DNA of 6,271 nucleotides, from NCBI GenBank assembly GCA_013812005.1, contig JACCUE010000068.1, positions 1 to 6,271 of the forward strand. Reading direction: 5' to 3'. Below, in pieces: positions 1 to 4,961 of the stretch. A program made the translations under genes and the position numbers. Origin of the DNA: Thermoleophilaceae bacterium (GTDB lineage Bacteria; Actinomycetota; Thermoleophilia; Solirubrobacterales; Thermoleophilaceae). The stretch's first letter is position 1. Each line of letters opens with the position of its first letter. The notes beneath the pieces are model-generated. The model had not been told where the DNA came from, did no database searches, and saw only the letters and a list, made by a program, of their open reading frames with translations.

Positions 1-140
1 GCCCCCCGCTCGAGGCCTTCCGGCTGCGGACCGAGCCGTGGCTGTTCACGATCGACGCCGACGGCCGGGTGGCCGCGCGGCTGGAGGGGTCCTTCGGCAC
101 CGATGAGTTCCGCGAAGCGGTGGAGGCCGCGCTCGGATAG
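1..140 (+). CDS. Thioredoxin-like protein, C-terminal fragment (5' end outside window)
   Basis: An open frame enters from the left (first complete codon at 3) and stops at TAG 138-140, giving the last 45 residues of a protein. The visible segment EPWLFTIDADGRV followed by a stretch like AARLEGSFGTDEF and a terminal amphipathic helix is typical of the last two beta strands and final helix of TlpA/peroxiredoxin-type thioredoxin folds, where a 'P-x-x-F-x-I-D-x-x-G' strand turns into a second strand and a helix. The CxxC active site would lie upstream and cannot be checked. Such proteins act in redox or disulfide exchange outside the cytoplasm. The gene ends 48 nt before the multicopper oxidase; the promoter-like DNA between them suggests they are separate units. 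The fold call is moderately sure, the exact function unknown. Confidence 0.6.
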   Translation, partial: PPLEAFRLRTEPWLFTIDADGRVAARLEGSFGTDEFREAVEAALG

Positions 141-188
141 AACTGCTCCTTTAGGCCCGTCTAACTTATCTGTTAGTCTCCTAACAGG
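141..188 (+). promoter_or_regulatory. Putative promoter with overlapping DtxR/MntR-type operator for the MCO-ZIP-regulator operon
   Basis: Four half-sites alternate here: TTAG (151-154), CTAA (161-164), TTAG (173-176) and CTAA (181-184). The last pair lies in a perfect inverted repeat, CTGTTAG (170-176) - TCTC - CTAACAG (181-187), ending 1 nt before the ATG at 189. GTTAG/CTAAC arms are those of the known DtxR/IdeR consensus (TTAGGTTAGSCTAACCTAA), although here the spacer is 4 nt rather than 1. A possible -10 hexamer TAGTCT (174-179) sits inside the repeat and matches the TAGRCT hexamers seen before other starts in this window. Inference: the regulator encoded at 2495-3172 binds here and blocks RNA polymerase when metal is bound. 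No canonical -35 and no clear Shine-Dalgarno are visible. Confidence 0.55.
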
Positions 189-1256
189 ATGAAGTTTGGC
201 GACAAGAAGATCTCGCGGCGCAAGCTGCTCGGCACTGCGGCCGGCGCCACGGCGGCGATCCCGTTCCTGCACGAGTCGCTCCCCCACCAGGGTGCGCACG
301 ACCAGTTGGCGCGTGCGGCCGGTTCCGAGCACGGCGCCGAGGGTGGCGGGGGCGTTTCGTCGAAGGCCCACAAGGGTGCAGGGCACCGCGGCACGGTCGG
401 GCGGGTCGACCCGCGCGTGAACGGATTCGACCCCCAGGAGATCCTGCGCGACTACGACCGCGGCAAGCTCGTCCGAGAGGGCGGGCGCACCGTGCGCGAG
501 TTCGAGCTGGTGGCGGAGGACAAGGAGATCGAGGTTGCTCCCGGCGTCAAGTACGCGGCCTGGACCTACAACGGGCGCGTGCCCGGGCCGACCCTACGTG
601 CCACAGAAGGGGAGCGGGTGCGGGTGAAGTTCGTGAACGGCTCCAACCACCCGCACACCATCCATTTCCACGGCATCCACCGGGACCTGAGCGACGGCAT
701 CCCCGGGGTGGGCGTCGGCAACGTCGAGCCGGGCGGGTCGACCGTCTACGAGTTCGAGGCCATCCCCTTCGGTCTGCACCTCTACCACTGCCACTCCACG
801 CCGCTGGCAGAGCACATCGCCAAGGGCCTCTACGGCGCGTTCATCATCGATCCGAAGAAGGGCCGGCCCCAGGCGGACGAGCTGGTGATGGTGATGAACG
901 GCTTCGACACCAACTTCGACCTCGGCAACGAGATCTACGCCGTCAACACCGTGGCCTTCGCCTACCAAGACAAGCCCGTCCAGGTGAAGCGGGGGCAGCT
1001 GGTGCGCATCTACCTGGTCAACATCCTCGAGTTCGACCTCTTGAACTCGTTTCACACCCACGCCAACTTCTTCGACTTCTATCCGACGGGCACGCGTCTC
1101 GAGCCGCGCGACTTCACCGACACGGTGGTCATGGGCCAGGGCGAGCGCGGCATCCTCGAGCTGCGCTTTCCGTTCACGGGCAAGTACATGTTCCACGCCC
1201 ACGTGAGCGAGTTCGCGGACTTGGGCTGGATGGGCTTCTTCGAGGTGACGGACTGA
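189..1256 (+). CDS. Two-domain multicopper oxidase, Tat-exported
   Basis: The protein has 355 residues. It starts with a twin-arginine signal (ISRRKLLG, residues 8-15) and a short hydrophobic stretch, then a Gly/His-rich linker (about 28-72) and two cupredoxin domains (about 100-222 and 230-355). Domain 1 holds HTIHFHG (156-162), HCH (200-202), H209 and L214. This gives type 1 copper ligands H156, C201 and H209, with Leu in the axial position where Met is often found. Domain 2 holds HTH (289-291) and HAH (336-338) and has no Cys, so no type 1 site. H159, H161, H200, H202, H289, H291, H336 and H338 make the eight His needed for a trinuclear cluster, as in 'type C' two-domain oxidases that trimerise (the Nitrosomonas blue copper oxidase layout). 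HCH rather than HCA argues against nitrite reductase. The role is four-electron O2 reduction coupled to oxidation of a metal ion or organic substrate outside the membrane; the transporter and Mn-type regulator downstream suggest a metal substrate. The substrate is not readable from sequence. Confidence 0.88.
   Translation: MKFGDKKISRRKLLGTAAGATAAIPFLHESLPHQGAHDQLARAAGSEHGAEGGGGVSSKAHKGAGHRGTVGRVDPRVNGFDPQEILRDYDRGKLVREGGRTVREFELVAEDKEIEVAPGVKYAAWTYNGRVPGPTLRATEGERVRVKFVNGSNHPHTIHFHGIHRDLSDGIPGVGVGNVEPGGSTVYEFEAIPFGLHLYHCHSTPLAEHIAKGLYGAFIIDPKKGRPQADELVMVMNGFDTNFDLGNEIYAVNTVAFAYQDKPVQVKRGQLVRIYLVNILEFDLLNSFHTHANFFDFYPTGTRLEPRDFTDTVVMGQGERGILELRFPFTGKYMFHAHVSEFADLGWMGFFEVTD
1242..1248 (+). promoter_or_regulatory. 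Shine-Dalgarno for the ZIP transporter inside the oxidase gene
   Basis: GAGGTGA at 1242-1248 is a strong anti-16S complement lying 7 nt before the ATG at 1256, which itself overlaps the oxidase stop (TGATG). This fixes the transporter start and points to translational coupling of oxidase and transporter. Confidence 0.7.
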
Positions 1257-2491
1257 TGGAGGCCGGGCAGGCAACGGCACCGCGGCGGGCGGCCAGGCGC
1301 AAGGCGCCCACGTGGCTCATAGGCCTGCTTCCGCTCGTGATCCTGGGGGCCGCGATCGCGGTGTTCGTGGCCCTCGACGCGCCCGGCCTCGAGCGCAACG
1401 GCATCCCGCTCGAGGAGATCGTCGTCGAGAAGACGACGCTGCGGCCCGGCGAGATCGAGCTGACGGTGCGAAACGACGGCCCCGACCCGGTGCAGGTCGA
1501 GCAGGCGACCGTCAACGACGGCTATGCGGGCTTCCGCCAGACGAGCGACGAGATCGACCGCCTCGGGTCGAGCACCGTCACGATCGACTACCCCTGGATC
1601 GAGGGCCAGGCCTACGAGATCGGACTCGTGACCGCCACCGGCGGCGTGGCGGCAACGGCGGTCGAGATCGCGGTGGAGACCCCGGAGACCGACATCGGCT
1701 TCCTCGGGCTGATGGCCCTCGTGGGGATCTACGTCGGCGTGATCCCGGTGGCCATCGGCATGCTGTGGCTGCCCTGGATCCGGAGCATCGACCCGCGCTA
1801 CGTGCAGTTCCTGCTGGCGCTCACAGTGGGGCTGCTGGCTTTCCTGGGGGTCGACGCCCTGCTCGAGGGCACGGAGTTCGCCGGCTCGGGGTCCCAGGCG
1901 TTCGGCGGCGCGGCGCTGGTCTACCTCGGTGCTCTGGTCGCCTACCTCGCGCTCGTGGGAGTGGACGCCAAGCTCAAGGGCCGTACGCAGCGCGAGAAGG
2001 GCGCCGGTGCGGGCCCGTGGCGGCTGGCGTTCCTGATCGCCCTGGGCATCGGGCTGCACAACCTCGGCGAGGGGCTGGCCATCGGCTCCTCCTATGCCAT
2101 CGGGTCACTGGCGCTCGGTGTGACCCTGATCGTCGGCTTCGCCCTGCACAACACCACCGAGGGCCTGGCGATCGTCGCGCCCGTGGCTCGTGGCGGCGAG
2201 GAGGAGGGCGAATCCGAGGGCGCGGCTACCCGCCTGCGTCGCCTGGTGGGCCTCGGACTGCTGGCCGGGCTGCCGGCCGTGCTCGGCGCCTGGATCGGCG
2301 CCTCGGCCTTCAACCCGAGCCTGGCCGCCTTCATGTTCGGCTTGGGTGCCGGCGCGATCGCGCAGGTGATCGTGCAGATCGCCCCGAGCGTGCGGGACTC
2401 CGCGGGCCGGCTGCTGCATCCGCTCGCCGTGGCGGGACTGCTCTCGGGCCTCGTGCTCATGTACGTCACCGGCCTGCTCGTCTCCGTGTAG
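1256..2491 (+). CDS. ZIP family divalent metal transporter with N-terminal anchor and extracytoplasmic beta domain
   Basis: The protein has 411 residues. A basic N-terminus (RRAARRK, 10-16) and one hydrophobic helix (about 20-40) precede a strand-rich domain of about 100 residues (about 45-143). Eight helices follow (about 147-172, 183-203, 217-236, 256-279, 285-309, 329-350, 354-377, 388-410), the ZIP number. The metal-site motifs are HNLGEG (268-273, helix 4) and HNTTEG (298-303, helix 5), so H268/N269/E272 and H298/N299/E302 match the HNxxEG pairs of ZupT/GufA-type ZIPs that carry Zn, Fe or Mn. The extra helix keeps topology consistent: N-terminus inside, beta domain outside, ZIP helix 1 entering from outside. 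The beta domain contains no His, Cys or Met, so it is unlikely to bind copper itself; it may dock the oxidase. The usual His-rich loop between helices 3 and 4 is replaced by a basic one, while the helix 5-6 loop is Glu-rich (313-321). The gene overlaps the oxidase by 1 nt. The metal carried is uncertain. Confidence 0.87.
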   Translation: MEAGQATAPRRAARRKAPTWLIGLLPLVILGAAIAVFVALDAPGLERNGIPLEEIVVEKTTLRPGEIELTVRNDGPDPVQVEQATVNDGYAGFRQTSDEIDRLGSSTVTIDYPWIEGQAYEIGLVTATGGVAATAVEIAVETPETDIGFLGLMALVGIYVGVIPVAIGMLWLPWIRSIDPRYVQFLLALTVGLLAFLGVDALLEGTEFAGSGSQAFGGAALVYLGALVAYLALVGVDAKLKGRTQREKGAGAGPWRLAFLIALGIGLHNLGEGLAIGSSYAIGSLALGVTLIVGFALHNTTEGLAIVAPVARGGEEEGESEGAATRLRRLVGLGLLAGLPAVLGAWIGASAFNPSLAAFMFGLGAGAIAQVIVQIAPSVRDSAGRLLHPLAVAGLLSGLVLMYVTGLLVSV

Positions 2492-2494
2492 CCC

Positions 2495-3172
2495 GTGGCG
2501 GCGGTGTCTGACACCGGCGGCGTCTCCGACGCCGTCCAGGACTACGCCAAGGCGATCTACTCGCTGCACGGCCGCTCGGACGAGCCGGTGTCCACCTCGG
2601 CGCTGGCCGAGCGCATGCACGTGTCCGCGGCATCGGTGTCGGCGATGGTCAAGCGGTTGGAGTCGATGGGGCTGGTCCGCCACGAGCCCTACCACGGGGT
2701 GGAGCTTACGCCCGCGGGCGAGCGCGTGGCGCTCGAGGTGATGCGCCACCACCGCCTGCTCGAGCTCTACCTGGCGGAGGCGCTCGGCATGTCCTGGGAC
2801 AGGGTGCACGAGGAGGCCGAGAAGCTCGAGCACGCGATCTCGCCGGAGCTGTCGGCCCTGATCGCCGACAAGCTCGGCCACCCCACCCACGACCCGCACG
2901 GCGACCCCATTCCCACGGCGGACGGGGAGCTGGTGGAAGCCAGCTCTCGCCCCCTGGGCGACCTCGACCCGGGCGAGCGTGGCACCTTCGTGCGCGTATC
3001 GGACGCCGACCCGGAGATGCTGCGCTACCTCTCCGAGCGCGGCATCGCCCCCGGGGATCGGCTCGAGGTGCTCGAGCGTCAGCCCTTCGACGGCCCGCTC
3101 CTCATCCGCTTCGGCTCGGGCGACCATGCTCTCGGCGGGTCGCTGGTGCGGATGATGCGCGTCGAGATCTAG
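2495..3172 (+). CDS. DtxR/MntR-family metal-dependent transcriptional regulator
   Basis: The protein has 225 residues. A winged helix-turn-helix (about 10-73, with STSALAERMHVSAASVSAMVKRL) is followed by the helical metal-binding and dimerisation domain (about 74-130) and a C-terminal FeoA/SH3-like domain (about 150-225). By alignment from memory with DtxR, H86/E90/H105 match site 1 (H79/E83/H98), and E109/E112/H113 match C102/E105/H106 of the regulatory site. Met10 of DtxR is replaced by D16 in QDYAKAIY. Asp and Glu at these two places are the hallmark of Mn-responsive MntR rather than Fe-responsive DtxR/IdeR, although MntR's Glu11 position is Lys19 here. The start is GTG 2495, 3 nt after the transporter stop and in the same frame; GTG 2504 is an alternative, and neither has a clear Shine-Dalgarno, so coupling to the upstream gene is likely. 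Expected role: cytoplasmic metal sensor that represses its own operon through the TTAG/CTAA repeats at 151-187. Confidence 0.87.
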   Translation: MAAVSDTGGVSDAVQDYAKAIYSLHGRSDEPVSTSALAERMHVSAASVSAMVKRLESMGLVRHEPYHGVELTPAGERVALEVMRHHRLLELYLAEALGMSWDRVHEEAEKLEHAISPELSALIADKLGHPTHDPHGDPIPTADGELVEASSRPLGDLDPGERGTFVRVSDADPEMLRYLSERGIAPGDRLEVLERQPFDGPLLIRFGSGDHALGGSLVRMMRVEI

Positions 3173-3216
3173 GCAGGGCCATCTGCCGGGCCGCGGGCGG
3201 CGATAGGCTGTCGGCA
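3173..3216 (+). promoter_or_regulatory. Intergenic region with TAGGCT -10 hexamer, probable leaderless promoter
   Basis: TAGGCT (3204-3209) fits the actinobacterial TANNNT -10 and lies exactly 7 nt before the GTG at 3217, so transcription would begin at or next to the start codon. There is no Shine-Dalgarno. A short stem GGCAG (3172-3176) / CTGCC (3183-3187) with a 6-nt loop follows the regulator's stop; it has no U-tract and is weak as a terminator. Confidence 0.5.
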
Positions 3217-3579
3217 GTGGCCCTCGCCGAGCAGTTCCAGACGATCGTCGACTCGCTGCCTCCGGACTGGACGCAGCTCGAGCTCGACTTCCGCATCGCC
3301 GACGAGGACCGCTACATCGAGGCCGCCACGCTGCTCACCCAGATCAACGCCATGCCCTACTCGAAGCACGACTGGCACTTCAGGCTGCGCGTGGCCCACG
3401 AGTTCGGCCATGCCGCCGCGGCGCAGACCGTGCGGGCCACGCTCGGCCTGCTCGACGGACAGCGCATCGCCGGCGACTTGATCGCGCGCGAGGCCCGCTC
3501 CGGGCGGGTCGAGGTGAGGGAGATGTGGGGCCGGCCGGAGTCCGTGCGCCGGGAGTTCACCAGCCGCAGGTCGCAGTAG
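3217..3579 (+). CDS. Conserved-looking protein of unknown function, 120 residues
   Basis: I do not recognise a named family. The reading frame is well bounded: a GTG start 7 nt after a -10-like TAGGCT, a stop at 3577-3579, and a partner gene 11 nt downstream. The product is soluble, with no signal peptide or membrane helix. It is acidic at the front (SLPPDWTQLELDFRIADEDR) and basic at the end (WGRPESVRREFTSRRSQ). The middle has aromatic and His-rich stretches (SKHDWHFRLRV, 49-59) followed by HEFGHAAAA (61-69). HEFGH fits the HExxH zinc-peptidase pattern, but the protein is short, the next residues are alanines and no third ligand is evident, so a peptidase call is not made. An alpha+beta fold around the conserved-looking PPDWTQLEL strand is plausible. 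It is probably co-transcribed with the receiver-like gene. Confidence 0.72.
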   Translation: MALAEQFQTIVDSLPPDWTQLELDFRIADEDRYIEAATLLTQINAMPYSKHDWHFRLRVAHEFGHAAAAQTVRATLGLLDGQRIAGDLIAREARSGRVEVREMWGRPESVRREFTSRRSQ

Positions 3580-3590
3580 CGGGGCTGGCC

Positions 3591-3953
3591 GTGGCACGGA
3601 TCGCGCTGCTCTCGCCGGACCTCCTGTTCGGCTCGAAGGTGGAGGGCGCACTCGCCGTCGCCGGCCATGAGGTGAACCGCTTCGACACCGAGGAGCAGGT
3701 GCGCCCGGCGGCCTCCTTCCACGACCTGCTGATCGTGGACCTGACCGCCGAGGGGATCGACGGGCCGGCCCTCGTGCGCTCGATGCGCGAGCGCGAGGAG
3801 CTGGGGGCGGTGCCCACGCTGGGCTTCTACTCCCACGTGGATCAGGACACCCGGCGGCGCGCCGAGGAGGCCGGCGTGAGCCGGGTGGTGCCGCGCTCGC
3901 GCATGGCGCGCGAGACCGCCGCGCTGGTCGACGGACTGCTGCCGAAGAGCTGA
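3591..3953 (+). CDS. Degenerate response-regulator receiver-like protein (CheY-like fold)
   Basis: The product has 120 residues from GTG 3591. An upstream in-frame ATG at 3525 would add 22 residues that overlap the previous gene and read as non-native sequence; the first beta strand, ARIALLSPDLL, begins right after GTG 3591. The strand/helix rhythm (IALLSPD; HDLLIVDLT; VPTLGFYSH; VSRVVPRSR) matches a receiver fold. D50 in LIVDLT sits where the phospho-acceptor Asp would be and D10 is one acidic residue after strand 1. S81 takes the Ser/Thr place after strand 4. The conserved Lys-Pro after strand 5 is replaced by P101-R102, and the second acidic residue is missing. It therefore may not be phosphorylated, or may signal by binding only. 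No output domain is present and no histidine kinase lies nearby. It could also be another small flavodoxin-like protein. It ends 6 nt from the stop of the minus-strand lipoprotein gene. Confidence 0.68.
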   Translation: MARIALLSPDLLFGSKVEGALAVAGHEVNRFDTEEQVRPAASFHDLLIVDLTAEGIDGPALVRSMREREELGAVPTLGFYSHVDQDTRRRAEEAGVSRVVPRSRMARETAALVDGLLPKS

Positions 3954-3959
3954 AGCGCC

Positions 3960-4916
3960 TCAGGGAAGCAGGGGGAAGGCGGCCTCTACCTCGGGCGGGC
4001 TCTCAAGGATCCCGAAGCGCGCGTCGAAGCGCGCCCACCGTTTCAGGGCAGCCCGATCCAGCTCGAGCGGTGGCTCCAGCGCCGGGGCCACGGCCTCGAG
4101 CTGCGCGGTCACCAGCACCGGATCGCCGTCCGAGGCCTGCGCGATCCGGTCGGCGGCCGCGGGCAGGTCGGCCAGCGCCTGGTCCGTGCCCGCTGCGAGC
4201 GCCGCGATCGTGTCGCGCACCAGGCCGGGCCGCGCGCGCAGCGTCTCGCCCGTGGTGGCAAGCACCAGCTCGGGGTAGCGCGGCGCCCCGAACTTGTCGA
4301 CTCGGAACTCTCGCGTGCGTACGCCGCGCTCGCGCAGGGCCACTCCCTCGGCGTTCCAGAAGGTGACCACGGCATCCACGCGCCCGGCCACGAGGCTCGG
4401 CACGGCGGAGAAGCCGATCGTGGTCCGGCGGACCGAGTCGGGGTCGCCGCCGTCGGCAGCGACCACCGCCGTGAGCACCGCGTCGTCCGAGGGCAGGCCC
4501 GTGACGCCCACACGCCGGCCCTCGAGGTCGCGCGGACGCCGCACCTCGGGACCGGCGATCACCGCCGCGAGCGGGCGCTGCACGATGGCGCCGACGCCCA
4601 CCACGTCGGCGCCACCCTCCCGCGCCAGCCCCAGGTCATGGATGTCGACGATGGCCAGGTCCGCACGCCCCGCGGCCAGCAGCTTGAGCGAGTCGGTGGA
4701 GGCGGACGGGGCGCGCACCGTCAGCGCCAGTCCCCGCTCGCGGTCCAGCCCCTCGGCGGTGGCCGTGTAGACCCCGGCGTGCACCGCGTTCGGCTGGAAG
4801 TCGAGGGCGAGCGTGACGGGCCGTGAACCCGTCTGGTCTGCCCGGCCGTCGTCCCCTGCACCGCATCCCGCGAGCGCGACGGCGACCAGCAGCAGGCTCA
4901 TCAAGCTTTTCCGCAT
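3960..4916 (-). CDS. ABC transporter substrate-binding lipoprotein, NMT1/THI5-like (ThiY type)
   Basis: The protein has 318 residues. It begins with a lipoprotein signal: MRK, a hydrophobic run, and the lipobox LAGC with lipidated C18. After a short Gly/Asp linker comes a periplasmic-binding fold. DFQPNAVHAGVYTA (39-52) is the strand-turn-helix that marks the NMT1/THI5 family, which binds thiamine-pyrimidine precursors such as formylaminopyrimidine. SLKLLAAGRADLAIVD (76-91), the domain-crossing VGVTGLPSDDAV (136-147), and LVAGRVDAVVTFWNAEGV (175-192) follow in the usual order, and the length is normal. The start ATG (4914-4916) lies 6 nt after a minus-strand TAGGTT hexamer, so it may be leaderless. 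No permease or ATPase gene adjoins it, and the gene converges with its left neighbour, so it is monocistronic here. The family is secure; the ligand (pyrimidine, riboflavin, or a sulfonate/nitrate-like molecule) is inferred. Confidence 0.85.
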   Translation of the reverse strand: MRKSLMSLLLVAVALAGCGAGDDGRADQTGSRPVTLALDFQPNAVHAGVYTATAEGLDRERGLALTVRAPSASTDSLKLLAAGRADLAIVDIHDLGLAREGGADVVGVGAIVQRPLAAVIAGPEVRRPRDLEGRRVGVTGLPSDDAVLTAVVAADGGDPDSVRRTTIGFSAVPSLVAGRVDAVVTFWNAEGVALRERGVRTREFRVDKFGAPRYPELVLATTGETLRARPGLVRDTIAALAAGTDQALADLPAAADRIAQASDGDPVLVTAQLEAVAPALEPPLELDRAALKRWARFDARFGILESPPEVEAAFPLLP

Positions 4917-4961
4917 GGGTACAACCTAGACTCGGCGTCCGCCAACGCTTAGGAGGTAGTT
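4917..4961. promoter_or_regulatory. Divergent promoter region with overlapping -10 hexamers
   Basis: On the plus strand, TAGACT (4927-4932) can serve as -10 for the aquaporin, leaving a leader of about 20 nt that contains AGGAGGT (4951-4957), 4 nt before GTG 4962. On the minus strand, TAGGTT (4928 down to 4923) lies 6 nt before the lipoprotein ATG. The two hexamers share bases 4927-4928 within CTAG (4926-4929). No convincing -35 is visible for either. At 45 nt the gap has no room for a riboswitch. Confidence 0.5.

Noticed and set aside
189..1256. Copper nitrite reductase (NirK) as identity of the oxidase
   Set aside because: The motif is HCH rather than HCA, and all eight trinuclear-cluster His are present, which fits a multicopper oxidase.
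1079..2059. Long minus-strand open frame across the oxidase/transporter junction
   Set aside because: Its translation is rich in Arg, Gln, His and Asp with no recognisable motif, and it lies opposite two clearly recognisable genes; it is a product of high GC codon bias.
2486..2500. Possible transporter-regulator fusion, since both genes share a frame separated by TAG-CCC-GTG
   Set aside because: The ZIP C-terminus is expected outside the membrane, which would put a DNA-binding domain on the wrong side; an ordinary stop with coupled re-initiation is simpler.
2105..3127. Long minus-strand open frame opposite the transporter end and regulator
   Set aside because: Low-complexity His/Gln/Arg-rich translation; the plus strand encodes well-supported protein families.
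3525..3590. Upstream ATG start for the receiver-like protein
   Set aside because: It would overlap the previous gene by 55 nt, and the added 22 residues are Pro/Gly/Val-rich with no fold role; GTG 3591 sits right before the first beta strand.
3950..3963. CTGA-N6-TCAG inverted repeat joining the two convergent stop codons as a bidirectional terminator
   Set aside because: A 4-bp stem made mostly of the stop codons themselves is too weak and has no U-tract.
4917..4961. TPP riboswitch upstream of the THI5-like gene
   Set aside because: Only 45 nt are available, and the -10 candidate lies 6 nt before the start codon, so there is no leader to hold one.
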